A DNA stretch of 64,000 nucleotides from Thermococcus sp. EP1 (GCF_001317345.1 NZ_JXCG01000001.1:310001-374000); one strand, 5' to 3'; numbered from the stretch's first letter, positions 1-7,513 are shown. Program-made: numbers and translations. The notes: generated by a model from the sequence alone, not told the origin.

Positions 1-823
1 GGACCAAAAAACCATAACCAATAGCTCTCACATCTTCCATTATCCTCTTACCCTCAGGAAGTCTTGAAAGGACAAGGCCTGCCATGAAAGCCCCCTCAAT
101 AGCAGCATCAAACCAATGTTCAGCCAAAGCAGAAAACAGGAACATCAAAGCAAGCACCATTCCAAGAATACCCTTTTCCACATGAAGCCATTCCACAAAG
201 CGGAGATATTTATCTATGCTGTACCAGGCCACTAAACCTGTGATTATAAAAAACACCGCCATTTTACTAATTAAGCCCAAAATGCTCCCAGTACCAACCG
301 CAAATATGATAAGTGCTATACCCAAGAAATCATCCATAACACTTGCACTTAAAGAAGCAGCCCCCACTTCACTTCTTAAAACCCCAAGATCCATCATAAC
401 CCTAACGGTAATTCCTATGCTTGTGGCAGTTAAAAGAACTCCACCAGCAAAGGCCTCTCTAGAGGGATATCCCATAAGTTTAAGTCCGAAATAACCAAGA
501 ACCAAGGGTACAAAAACTCCCAAGAGGGTAGAAACCGTTGCAACTGCACCAGTCTTTTTAAGCATTTCAACATCAGTATCAAGACCACCTAGGAAAAGAA
601 GGAATATTATTCCAAGCCTAGCTAAAAACTCAAAAGTCTCATTTGAGTGTAGAGTTAAATATTGTGGGCTAATGAGCCCAAAATAAATCAGGTTTCCGAG
701 AATCATACCCATAAGTATTTCTCCCAAAACACCAGGGAGTTCAAAACGCTCCATTATATGATCGCCTAATTTGCTAAAAACCAAGGCTACTCCCAGGGTG
801 AAGAGGAGCCATGTCGCGTCCAT
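1..823 (-). CDS. Na+/H+ antiporter (CPA2/NapA type), 3' part missing
   Basis: This gene runs off the left edge; about 274 codons are present. The reverse-strand translation from ATG at 823 is strongly hydrophobic, opening MDATWLLFTLGVALVFSK, and contains the phrases ELPGVLGEILMGMILG, LFLGGLDTD and SASVMDDFLGIAL typical of the monovalent cation:proton antiporter-2 family, whose paired acidic residues lie in a DD-type motif as seen here. It should exchange Na+ or K+ for protons in the cytoplasmic membrane. A GGTGGTG ribosome binding site precedes the ATG. The start overlaps the end of the upstream CBS gene by 37 bases, so the two are probably co-translated and the CBS protein may regulate the exchanger. 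The C-terminal end is outside the window. Confidence 0.9.
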   Translation of the reverse strand, partial: MDATWLLFTLGVALVFSKLGDHIMERFELPGVLGEILMGMILGNLIYFGLISPQYLTLHSNETFEFLARLGIIFLLFLGGLDTDVEMLKKTGAVATVSTLLGVFVPLVLGYFGLKLMGYPSREAFAGGVLLTATSIGITVRVMMDLGVLRSEVGAASLSASVMDDFLGIALIIFAVGTGSILGLISKMAVFFIITGLVAWYSIDKYLRFVEWLHVEKGILGMVLALMFLFSALAEHWFDAAIEGAFMAGLVLSRLPEGKRIMEDVRAIGYGFLV

Positions 824-1311
824 TGGACACCACCCACTTTAATCAGCCTTAAAAATTCGTCAATGAGCAACCTTAGGCTTATCTCGCCTTTTAAAGTATT
901 ATTTTCATCAACAATTGCTAAGATCTGAACTTTATAGCGCCTCATTTTTGTTAAAGCATCCAGCACTGTAGAGTCTTCGTCTATTGTCATTATATTTCGT
1001 TCCATGACATCAGCAGCCTTTTCTGCCCCACCCAAAATCGACTTAAAGACTGCACTTATATTCCCAAGTCTTGCTTTAGTGGTCTCTGGTGGTAACAGAA
1101 TACACATAACGTCCAGATACCTTATTACACCTTCAAGTTTCATGCTTTCCCTATCATTCACAACCCAAACGTGATGTCTTGTTCTAAGCAGCTTAAGCAC
1201 GTTAACGATGGGTGAATCCAAAGTAACAATTGGCATTGAGATTATTGGTGGCATGATATCACTCAGCTTCATGGAATAAAAAGTCTGAAGGGCCTTTTCT
1301 ACGCCAGTCAT
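787..1311 (-). CDS. Tandem CBS-domain protein
   Basis: This 174-residue soluble protein carries two CBS modules. The first is around residues 15-75 (SDIMPPIISMPIVTLDSPIVNVL, then VVNDRESMKLEGVIRYLDV). The second is around residues 98-160 (ADVMERNIMTIDEDSTVLDAL, then AIVDENNTLKGEISLRLLI). CBS pairs bind adenosine nucleotides and usually act as energy or ionic-strength sensors on a partner. Here the obvious partner is the Na+/H+ antiporter that overlaps its 3' end, so regulation of the exchanger is inferred from context. GGTGAG lies 3 bases before the ATG at 1311. The ligand cannot be told from sequence. Confidence 0.88.
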   Translation of the reverse strand: MTGVEKALQTFYSMKLSDIMPPIISMPIVTLDSPIVNVLKLLRTRHHVWVVNDRESMKLEGVIRYLDVMCILLPPETTKARLGNISAVFKSILGGAEKAADVMERNIMTIDEDSTVLDALTKMRRYKVQILAIVDENNTLKGEISLRLLIDEFLRLIKVGGVQWTRHGSSSPWE

Positions 1312-1425
1312 GCTCTCACCACCACAAACATAATTTAAAAGTTCTTAAAAAGATACGTGCCAAAAAATCTACATTCCTAAACATTTATAACCCATAAAGC
1401 ATACCCTTGCATAAGGTGGTACTTA

Positions 1426-1956
1426 ATGAAAAAAATTGTTGTAGGGATTCTTGCACTTCTCATAATTGCTGTTGTTGCAAGCGGGTGCATTGGTGGAGAA
1501 AACACCTCCCAGAGCACCACAGAACCCACAACCTCAACAGATTCTAACACATTCACCCTTGATAAATCAAAGTTCCACTTTTACATGTATGGGCTGGCCA
1601 CATGCCCCCATTGTAAAAAGATGAAAGAAGAACTCCCAAAATTCTTCGGAGAAAACTCCTTAACTTACTATGAAATACAAGGGAATGAATACAATGGCAA
1701 AATGTTTGAGCAACTCTATCAAATACTTGGCGTGACCGGAGTCCCCGTAATAGGAATATTCTATGATGGAAAGCTCTATGCAATAGTTAATGGTGAGTTC
1801 CCAGTAGATTATGCCGATGACTTCGTGGAAGAAGCAAAAAAAGCAAAGGGAGTTCTCTTTATAACTGACAAGGTTTATTTGATCCCAGAAAACAACACCG
1901 AAATCATTAATAAGCTTGAATACGTTTTCACCAATGGTGAGCCGAGTGAGATCTGA
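1426..1956 (+). CDS. Thioredoxin-like lipoprotein with CPHC active site
   Basis: A 176-residue exported redox protein. Residues 1-20 form a lipoprotein signal peptide ending in the lipobox ASG-C21, followed by a Ser/Thr-rich linker to about residue 45. A thioredoxin/glutaredoxin-like domain then carries Cys60-Pro-His-Cys63 (LATCPHCKK), the dithiol signature of DsbA/Grx-type oxidoreductases, and GVTGVPVIGIF with the expected cis-proline. It is probably anchored outside the membrane and exchanges disulfides there. The next gene, overlapping its end, is a CcdA-like transmembrane protein that could feed it electrons from the cytoplasm. A TATA box (TTTATAA) near 1384 and a GGTGGT site before the ATG support the start. 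Confidence 0.88.
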   Translation: MKKIVVGILALLIIAVVASGCIGGENTSQSTTEPTTSTDSNTFTLDKSKFHFYMYGLATCPHCKKMKEELPKFFGENSLTYYEIQGNEYNGKMFEQLYQILGVTGVPVIGIFYDGKLYAIVNGEFPVDYADDFVEEAKKAKGVLFITDKVYLIPENNTEIINKLEYVFTNGEPSEI

Positions 1957-2671
1957 AATCAAAGTTTTGCTTTTAATTATCTTCTCTTCCCTCGGATTAA
2001 CGGCAGGAATCCTAACCTTTCTTGGCCTGAAAGACTTAATTTATCCACTTTTAGGACTCGCGGGGGCAGATTCAATAAATCCATGTACATTTGTCATTTA
2101 CACAATGTTGCTCATAGCATTGTCCCTAAAGGAGAACATCACTAAAAGAAGAATTTATGCTGTTGGAATGGCCTTCGTAAGTGCAATTTACATCTCTTAC
2201 TATCTACTCGGAGTCGGCCTAGTAATATTAACCAAAACAATTCCAGTATGGGTTGCTGGGGCAATATCAATAATCTTTGGAGCTTATACATTTGCCACAG
2301 GCTATCTAGAGAAGAGCAGAATTGTTGGAAAAAAAGAAGCAAGACGAAATATATTCAGGAAAGAAGCAACAATTTTTGGGGCCTTTTCATTAGGAGTTAT
2401 AATATCATTCACGCTTTTACCCTGCTCCTCTGGTACGTATTTGGCCTATGCCATCTTAATCTCCAAAGTTGGAAGAACGTTAACGTTGATACTTCTGGCC
2501 CTATACAACATCATCTTTATTCTGCCTTTGCTGATAATCCTCTTCACTGTAGGGAGTATAACAGAGAGTAAATCAATTTCTCAAAGAATTGTGCAGAGAT
2601 CAAGAGAACTTTCGATGATAGCAGGAGTTATTTTGATAGCCCTAGGAATATACGTGATCATTGGAATGTAG
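1946..2671 (+). CDS. ccdA: CcdA-like transmembrane thiol-disulfide transporter
   Basis: A polytopic membrane protein of about 241 residues with six predicted helices. Cys-containing motifs SINPCTF near the end of the first hydrophobic block and LLPCSSGTY in the fourth match the two redox cysteines of CcdA/DsbD-type proteins, which carry reducing equivalents across the membrane. It overlaps the thioredoxin-like lipoprotein gene, suggesting a two-component redox relay. Start choice: GGTGAG at 1936-1941 lies 4 bases before GTG at 1946, the spacing used throughout this window. ATG at 1934 or TTG at 1916 are in frame but have no ribosome binding site. The CcdA assignment is confident; the physiological client proteins are unknown. 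Confidence 0.83.
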   Translation: MRSEIKVLLLIIFSSLGLTAGILTFLGLKDLIYPLLGLAGADSINPCTFVIYTMLLIALSLKENITKRRIYAVGMAFVSAIYISYYLLGVGLVILTKTIPVWVAGAISIIFGAYTFATGYLEKSRIVGKKEARRNIFRKEATIFGAFSLGVIISFTLLPCSSGTYLAYAILISKVGRTLTLILLALYNIIFILPLLIILFTVGSITESKSISQRIVQRSRELSMIAGVILIALGIYVIIGM

Positions 2672-2714
2672 GAAAGCTTAAATCTTTCAAATGCAAAACT
2701 TATGTGGTGTTCAT

Positions 2715-3188
2715 ATGCAAGAGTGGTATCAATCACGGGCCCTTTATGAAACTGTTTCAAAACTCATAACTCGTGGGGATTTCGCTAATGCCTTCGAAAT
2801 AGCCCAATCAATCCCAGATAAGGGGATAAGAGCAAAGTCACTTTCCATGGTAACGATTGAGATGGCTAAACAAAGGATGGATTATAAAGAAGCCCTTGAG
2901 AAAACGATAGAAGCCATAATGGAGATAGAAAATTACGAAAACGTGACAAAGGCCCTTATGAGTCTTGCTTTTGAGTTCTTAGCACTCAAAAGGTTTGATG
3001 AAGCCTTAAGAATAGCCGAATTTATAAAAGATGTCTCTAATAGATCAAAAATCCAAGCAGAAGTTGGATTGGCCCTAGCAAGAGAGGGAAAAATACATGA
3101 GGCATTTAAGATAATTAACGATATTCTCGATGATGACGTGAAAACATGGGCAACTTCAAAACTCGCTTCAGAACTAAAGAGAGGTTAA
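2715..3188 (+). CDS. Small helical-repeat (TPR-like) protein, function unknown
   Basis: A soluble protein of about 157 residues, almost entirely alpha-helical. The pattern of paired helices (ALYETVSKLITRGDFANAFEIAQSIPD, then ALRIAEFIKDVSNRSKIQAEVGLALAREGK) resembles degenerate tetratricopeptide-type repeats used as protein-binding scaffolds, but no catalytic motif is visible. ATG 2715 is preferred to ATG 2691 because a TATA-like AAGCTTAAATC lies at about 2673-2685 and would place the transcript start near 2705. GGTG precedes ATG 2715 by 5 bases. It follows ccdA closely but seems to have its own promoter. No function can be assigned. Confidence 0.75.
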   Translation: MQEWYQSRALYETVSKLITRGDFANAFEIAQSIPDKGIRAKSLSMVTIEMAKQRMDYKEALEKTIEAIMEIENYENVTKALMSLAFEFLALKRFDEALRIAEFIKDVSNRSKIQAEVGLALAREGKIHEAFKIINDILDDDVKTWATSKLASELKRG

Positions 3189-3304
3189 CATTTTTCTGAT
3201 TATTTTTACTTTTCTTTCCATTAAAATATAACCAAAATAGTTCACAAGACTTTTTAATACCAGACTCAAGCTTTGAGAGGCAAAAAGCGGAGAGAGGTGA
3301 TAAA

Positions 3305-3550
3305 ATGAAAGAAGCAGTGGGACTAATAGGAATGCTTCTTCTTGTGAGCTCTTGGATTCCTCAAACACTAGAGACTATAAAAAATAAAAAATGCCCACTA
3401 AATTTGGAGTTCATTATGGTATATGTTACCGCTTCTACATTATTAACCATCTACTCATATCTAATTGGGGACATTGTGTTTTTAACGTTGAATTCACTTG
3501 CAGCGTTTCAAAGTGGAATTAACCTATATATTAAACTCCGCTATAAGTGA
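3305..3550 (+). CDS. SemiSWEET/PQ-loop small membrane protein
   Basis: An 81-residue protein with three hydrophobic segments. Near the end of the first helix it has SSWIPQTLETIKNKK, the proline-glutamine pair that defines PQ-loop proteins, at residues 19-20. This size with three helices and one PQ motif is that of bacterial and archaeal SemiSWEET transporters, which dimerise to move small sugars across the membrane. The substrate is not predictable. GAGGTGAT at about 3296-3303 precedes the ATG, and a TATA-like TTTTTAATA lies near 3250. It appears to be monocistronic. Confidence 0.78.
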   Translation: MKEAVGLIGMLLLVSSWIPQTLETIKNKKCPLNLEFIMVYVTASTLLTIYSYLIGDIVFLTLNSLAAFQSGINLYIKLRYK

Positions 3551-3583
3551 CTTTTTCTTTTTCAAGTCTCCCAAAGGATGAAG

Positions 3584-4120
3584 TCAGCTTCTTTCATAAA
3601 GTCCAACAAGTTCTCCAAACTGAATGACATGGCCCTGAATGGCCTTCTCTAACTCCTTCTTTGTAGCACCAGGCTTTAAGTCAAGAGTTGTATCAAGTAC
3701 ATAAATCTTGAAGTGGTAGTGATGTACCCCGTGACCCCTTGGAGGGCATGGGCCATTGTACCCAATTCTTCCAAAATCATTCTTGCCTTGGAAAGCTTTT
3801 ATCGGAGATTCGACTACCCTTTCCTTTGGAACACCTTCTGGAATTTCCTCGACAGGAGGAATATTCCAAGCAACCCAGTGAGTGAAAGTCCCTATAGGAG
3901 CATCTGGATCATCCACTATTATCGCGATGCTTACTGCCTTATCACTAAGCCCTTCAAGATGTAGTGGGGGGCTTACATCTATTCCCTCACAGGTGTACTT
4001 AGAAGGAATCAACTCATTTTCTCCAAAGACCGAACTAACTTTTAAGTTCACTTTCTCACCTCCCCCAAGACAACCAGCTGCAAAGACAAAAATGGCAATT
4101 AAACACCCCAAAGTTTTCAT
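3584..4120 (-). CDS. YbhB/YbcL-family (PEBP-like) lipoprotein
   Basis: A 178-residue protein with a lipoprotein signal ending AAG-C17, followed by a phosphatidylethanolamine-binding-protein domain. Family motifs are VDDPDAPIGTFTHWVAWNIPP in the centre and GYNGPCPPRGHGVHHYHF further on, which build the conserved anion-binding pocket. Archaeal and bacterial members are small secreted or cytosolic proteins of unclear ligand; here the lipobox implies membrane anchoring outside the cell. It is transcribed opposite to both neighbours. No ribosome binding site is evident before ATG 4120, so it may be leaderless from an AT-rich promoter at about 4130-4150. Confidence 0.85.
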   Translation of the reverse strand: MKTLGCLIAIFVFAAGCLGGGEKVNLKVSSVFGENELIPSKYTCEGIDVSPPLHLEGLSDKAVSIAIIVDDPDAPIGTFTHWVAWNIPPVEEIPEGVPKERVVESPIKAFQGKNDFGRIGYNGPCPPRGHGVHHYHFKIYVLDTTLDLKPGATKKELEKAIQGHVIQFGELVGLYERS

Positions 4121-4280
4121 GATTCAATATTTTATTTAGGAACGTAAAAATATTTCGGAATTAACTTTTGCTTAGTACACATTAATGGTGAAGATTTGGA
4201 TGTATAGATATGATTGGAAAAGTGAAAGCCATAGGCGGCAGAAGGATTAAATTTTTAACGTCATCCTTCAACATTTTTTC

Positions 4281-4742
4281 ATGAAAATCGTTTGGGAAAA
4301 AGAAATCCCCACAAGTAGCATTAAAATTTCCCCAAGGCCAGTGTGGAAGTGCAGAAGCTGCCCAAGTTATGGGAAAAGTCCTTCTTGTCCCCCATATGTT
4401 CCTTCATGGAAAGAAACAAAGGAATTACTAAAACATTATCATACAGCTCTTTTAATAAAATTCACAATTGACCCCGAGAAATTCGAAGAAGAAAAACGAG
4501 AAATTTTGAGGTATCTTCTCAATAAGGAGCAAGAGTTATTTAAAAACGGAAATTTCTATGCAATAGCCTTCTTTCCCGGAGATTGCAACCTATGCGAAGA
4601 ATGTGAATTTGAAAAAAGTGGAAAATGCAAAATGCCAGAGAAAGTGAGGCCCTCAATCGATGCAATCGGAATAGAACTCTCAACTATCGTGAATCTAGAC
4701 TTTTCCGAAAGTGTTTTGTATGGTCTCATACTTATAGAGTAA
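4281..4742 (+). CDS. DUF2284 cysteine-rich metal-binding protein
   Basis: A 153-residue protein with many cysteines: CRSCPSYGKSPSCPPYVPSW in the N-terminal third and CNLCEECEFEKSGKCKMPEKVRPS in the C-terminal third. This arrangement is that of the DUF2284 family, predicted to bind metal or an iron-sulfur cluster; no activity is established to my knowledge. A TATA element (ATTAAATTT, about 4246) close to the ATG suggests a leaderless transcript. The next gene begins 10 bases after its stop and the one after overlaps that, so it heads a three-gene set with the CARF-like and PIN-domain genes, although this linkage may be only positional. Confidence 0.82.
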   Translation: MKIVWEKEIPTSSIKISPRPVWKCRSCPSYGKSPSCPPYVPSWKETKELLKHYHTALLIKFTIDPEKFEEEKREILRYLLNKEQELFKNGNFYAIAFFPGDCNLCEECEFEKSGKCKMPEKVRPSIDAIGIELSTIVNLDFSESVLYGLILIE

Positions 4743-4752
4743 AGTGAGGAGA

Positions 4753-5232
4753 ATGAAAGCATACATAACAATGCTCGGAAGATCCACATGGGCCATGGTG
4801 AACGCTTACTATGCCACAGTTATGAATGGATACAAACCCGACGAAATTTACATTTTTCTAGAAAACGCCTACAAACAAAATCTCCCAAAGGCTGTGGAGG
4901 CCTTAAAAATAATCTCCGAAGCTTATGATTTTTCCCCAAAAATTGAGTGGGAAATCATTGAAGAAGACAACTTTCTTGAAGCTGACGAGAAGATTGGAAC
5001 CCTTTTAGAAACATTGAAAGAGAAAGAATATGAGATAGCAATGGACATAACCTCCGGAAGAAAAGCTCTTGTTGCAGGAGCTGCTATCCATGCACTTCCA
5101 CTGGAAGTAGAGCACCTTTACTACCTCTCTCTCAGAGATCTTGAATATGCTAGCAGGCCATATATGATGATCCCCCTACACGTGCAAAGACTAAAAGACT
5201 TCATGGAGGGCCGAAGATGGAAGAAATTATAG
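4753..5232 (+). CDS. CARF/Rossmann-like sensor-type protein
   Basis: A soluble protein of about 159 residues with an alternating beta-alpha pattern. It opens MKAYITMLGRSTWAMVNAYY, resembling the first strand and ligand loop of CRISPR-associated Rossmann-fold (CARF) domains. It also contains MDITSGRKALVAGAA at about residues 98-112, matching the second CARF signature (Asp-x-Thr-x-Gly-x-Lys). CARF domains bind cyclic oligoadenylates and switch on attached effectors. No effector is fused here, but the following gene, overlapping by 16 bases, encodes a PIN-domain nuclease. No cas gene or CRISPR array is in the window. ATG 4753 is chosen over GTG 4744, which lies inside the GAGG region serving as ribosome binding site. 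Confidence 0.65.
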   Translation: MKAYITMLGRSTWAMVNAYYATVMNGYKPDEIYIFLENAYKQNLPKAVEALKIISEAYDFSPKIEWEIIEEDNFLEADEKIGTLLETLKEKEYEIAMDITSGRKALVAGAAIHALPLEVEHLYYLSLRDLEYASRPYMMIPLHVQRLKDFMEGRRWKKL

Positions 5233-6215
5233 AAAAAGCCGAACTACAAATCCTGATCAACTTAATCCAGAGAAACAATAAGATCCAAGTGAAGGCACCA
5301 CTATATGAACTTCCACTTCTCGAGGCCTATCCATACAAACAAGGTTACAAGATAAACGTTCTTGCACATGAAAATGACTTTTATCATATTTTAAAAGGAA
5401 ATGAAAGGTACTTTTATGACCTCCCAACTTACAAGGATTTCTACGAATGCTTCATCTCCAGTGGGGTGATAACATATGAAAACATGGATGAATTTGATGA
5501 AAAATTAAGAGCTTATAAAAGCTTAACGAAGAAAATTATCTTCGCTCCCGATACAAACCTCCTATATCATGCATTCCTTTCTAAGTTCAGAGGTGTAGAA
5601 GGGGTTCAAATAGCAATAGTAGATCTTGTGAAAAAGGAAATAGAAAATGCAATGAATTTTAAATACACCCCTGCCCAATTGAGAGAGTTTAGGAGAATTT
5701 TACACAACTCCCATCTCCTGCATGAATTTAGCAATAGGAGGATGAAGAAATCACGAAAAGCCACTTATATAGCTCTAAGAGAATACGAAAAGATCAAAGA
5801 TAAGATAATCGAGGTCAAGAGTATTAACGAAAAGACAAACACTAATGATGAATTAATAATCAAAACCTTAAAGGAATTCGATAGAAATACGCCTTCCCTG
5901 GTTGTCCTCTTAACTGCAGATATAGCAATGACAGACATGGCAAGGATGGAGGGGCTTGAATATTTCCTCTTCCAGTATCCACATGAAGAACTTAATGAAC
6001 ACTACGCAAGTGGATACCAGTTGAGAACGCTTTTGTTTAACTTAGCAGCAGTTTTTGGAGTAATTGAGATAAACAACGTGTTAGTATTTGGCGAATTTGG
6101 AGGAAAAACAAAACTTAATGAGTTAAAGTTAAGATTTATGAAAGACATATATCAAGAGTTTCATTTCCACTGGAACCTGTGCAGAAAATTAGAAGAGTTG
6201 AAAATTGAGAGATAA
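5217..6215 (+). CDS. PIN-domain protein, probable ribonuclease
   Basis: A 332-residue soluble protein. Residues 1-100 are an unrecognised N-terminal region. From about 107 a PIN-like fold begins: IIFAPDTNLLYHAF (Asp112), KKEIENAM (Glu141/Glu143), NTNDELIIKTL (Asp211) and LLTADIAMTDMA (Asp235/Asp240) supply the four acidic positions that bind Mg2+ or Mn2+ in PIN nucleases. The ATG at 5217 lies within the end of the CARF-like gene (16-base overlap, GGAGGGC upstream), implying translational coupling and perhaps a complex. The last 20 residues are encoded partly by a 28-base sequence repeated in the intergenic region at 7072-7099, so the C-terminus may have been altered by recombination. RNase activity is inferred. 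Confidence 0.7.
   Translation: MEEIIEKAELQILINLIQRNNKIQVKAPLYELPLLEAYPYKQGYKINVLAHENDFYHILKGNERYFYDLPTYKDFYECFISSGVITYENMDEFDEKLRAYKSLTKKIIFAPDTNLLYHAFLSKFRGVEGVQIAIVDLVKKEIENAMNFKYTPAQLREFRRILHNSHLLHEFSNRRMKKSRKATYIALREYEKIKDKIIEVKSINEKTNTNDELIIKTLKEFDRNTPSLVVLLTADIAMTDMARMEGLEYFLFQYPHEELNEHYASGYQLRTLLFNLAAVFGVIEINNVLVFGEFGGKTKLNELKLRFMKDIYQEFHFHWNLCRKLEELKIER
6155..6182 (+). repeat. 28-base direct repeat, copy 1 (inside PIN gene)
   Basis: This stretch is identical to 7072-7099 and continues with 4 of 5 further matches. Its core is TTTCCACTGGAA. It encodes part of the PIN protein tail (EFHFHWNLC). The two copies bracket the YbjN-like gene on either side. Confidence 0.8.
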
Positions 6216-6824
6216 TCAAAAATAACCAACTTCCTCCTTTGGTTTTCTTTCTTCAATTATCCTCTTTAAGAACTCTTCAGCATCCTTAGCATCCATTCCA
6301 ACTTTAACGACCAAGAATTTCAAAATTTCATCTTTTTTCATGCCTTTTTCTAGACGATCCATAACCATCAAGGCAATTCTCTCAAATACTGCACGAGCAA
6401 ATTCCTCTTCCAAACCCAAAGCCAATATTAGTTGATTCAAACCTATGAGGAGAGCCGTTAGGGCGTCATTAAACTCTGCTTTTCCAAGAGTTTTCCTGTC
6501 AAGATCCACCCTCAACATTATTTCTTCATTCATTCCACTTATAGTGAACTTAAGAAGATTTAATTTTTCATTGAGAATCAATAATGTGTGATAAACTTTT
6601 AACCGCTCGGGCAGGTCCAATGCCACAGTTTCTACTCCACTGGGAACTATCAAGTGAACAAACTCTTCAGTTATCACCACGTTCAATACAAAAGGAATCT
6701 TTGGATATTCAGCGATGAACACCCCCTCAGTCTTTTTCATTACATTCCATGGGAGATCCACAATATCTTTCGCACCATCATGTCCCTCTTTCAACCACTC
6801 GATAACTTCCACTTGAACCACCAT
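6216..6824 (-). CDS. YbjN-like (type III secretion chaperone-like fold) protein
   Basis: A soluble protein of about 202 residues, tentatively assigned to the YbjN group. The central part (FVLNVVITEEFVHLIV, then LNEKLNLLKFTIS and EEIMLRVDLDRK) has the strand-helix pattern and the Leu-Asn-Glu-Lys stretch typical of YbjN and Tir-chaperone-like folds, followed by a helical C-terminal half. These are small-molecule-free scaffold or chaperone proteins without known enzymatic activity. ATG 6824 is preferred to ATG 6857 because a TATA box (TTAAATA, complement of about 6843-6849) lies over the longer start and would give a leaderless transcript from 6824. It lies between two 28-base direct repeats and is convergent with the PIN gene, separated by no spacer. 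Confidence 0.65.
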   Translation of the reverse strand: MVVQVEVIEWLKEGHDGAKDIVDLPWNVMKKTEGVFIAEYPKIPFVLNVVITEEFVHLIVPSGVETVALDLPERLKVYHTLLILNEKLNLLKFTISGMNEEIMLRVDLDRKTLGKAEFNDALTALLIGLNQLILALGLEEEFARAVFERIALMVMDRLEKGMKKDEILKFLVVKVGMDAKDAEEFLKRIIEERKPKEEVGYF

Positions 6825-6842
6825 ATGAAAGTGAACACTTGA

Positions 6843-6849
6843 AGTATTT
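6843..6849 (-). promoter_or_regulatory. TATA box of the YbjN-like gene
   Basis: Reverse-strand ACTTAAATACTT about 22 bases before ATG 6824, with a purine-rich BRE-like GGAAGCATGG just upstream. The position excludes the longer start at 6857. Confidence 0.55.
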
Positions 6850-7064
6850 AAGTCCATGCTTCCAATGGAAATCCACTCCCAAACTCAAGAGAAACCATGA
6901 GGAAATTTTACAAATAGAAACGAGCAGACGTGTCCAATTGAGGATTTCTCTTGGAAGAAAAATGCACATTTATGTTCATCAAAACATGATCATTAGAGTA
7001 CATTTATATCCATATTGTTAAACAAAATTATTTATATTTTGTTACTCAAGTAAACAGAAGACCT

Positions 7065-7091
7065 ACCCCCCAGAGTTTCATTTCCACTGGA
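7065..7091 (+). repeat. Left terminal inverted repeat of 307-bp element; direct-repeat copy 2
   Basis: It begins ACCCCCCAGAGTT and ends ATTTCCACTGGA. The complement of 7345-7371 matches 25 of 27 positions. Bases 7072-7099 are also the second copy of the 28-base repeat found in the PIN gene. Confidence 0.8.
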
Positions 7092-7283
7092 ACCTGTGCG
7101 GAAACACCATCCACTTTAATTAAAATGGTGTAAACACTCCCATTATTTTTATTCCTTGGGGTATATATATTTATCTATGAACATTGTTCAGAAAATTTAA
7201 TAAATATTAGTAAAACCATGTGAGAAATTAAAAACAACAATTAAAGTAAGTGAACAAATTCATATTTACGAACAAAAAGAAGC

Positions 7284-7291
7284 TTTATAAA
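7284..7291 (+). promoter_or_regulatory. Promoter probably serving the K+ channel gene
   Basis: TTTATAAA preceded by a purine/A-rich BRE-like AGAAGC is a strong archaeal TATA box. A transcript would start near 7312. Two GAACAA boxes 18 bases apart (7252-7257, 7270-7275) sit directly upstream, a position suited to an activator. The leader to ATG 7553 would be about 240 bases, long for this group. Confidence 0.5.
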
Positions 7292-7344
7292 CAGTCTTTG
7301 TTTTTGATTCTCGTACAAAATCCGTCCATTACTCTAAACTGGGC

Positions 7345-7371
7345 TCCAGTGGAAATATAACTCTGGGGGGT
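7345..7371 (-). repeat. Right terminal inverted repeat of 307-bp element
   Basis: On the reverse strand it reads ACCCCCCAGAGTT, two differing bases, then ATTTCCACTGGA, matching 7065-7091. The sequence between the two ends (253 bases) contains TATA-like elements but no gene. No matching target-site duplication was seen outside the ends. Confidence 0.8.
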
Positions 7372-7420
7372 GGATGTGATATTTGATTAACCGTTAATAT
7401 GGATATCGAAAAAGACCTTT

Positions 7421-7445
7421 ATTTCCACTGGAACATATGGACACC
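7421..7445 (+). repeat. Diverged copy of the TTCCACTGGAA repeat
   Basis: ATTTCCACTGGAAC is followed by ATATGGACACC, which aligns with the CTGTGCGGAAACACC after the core at 7080 if a few bases are gapped, so the similarity extends beyond the palindrome. Its core can pair with the complementary copy at 7345-7356. Confidence 0.6.
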
Positions 7446-7497
7446 AATGTATTTTATTGATTTGTAATGGCCTACTTAATGCAACAATTTGGAGTGG

Positions 7498-7513
7498 AAT
7501 TTCCAGTGGAGGT
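7498..7513 (-). repeat. Inverted copy of the repeat core overlapping a GGAGGTG sequence
   Basis: AATTTCCAGTGGAGG reads on the complement as CCTCCACTGGAAATT. It runs into GGAGGTG (7507-7513), a perfect ribosome-binding sequence that has no start codon at usable distance. The same TTTCCANTGGAGGTGTT pattern occurs before the pilin gene at 47942. Confidence 0.55.

Noticed and set aside
4210-4284. Micro-frame of 24 codons before the DUF2284 gene
   Set aside because: It covers the TATA element and overlaps the ATG of a well-supported gene.
6155-7445. GTTTC...GAAAC-like 31-base units (7076-7106 and relatives) as a CRISPR array
   Set aside because: Copies are few, unevenly spaced (917, 265, 76, 77 bases), in mixed orientation and diverged; one lies in a coding region. 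This does not form an array.
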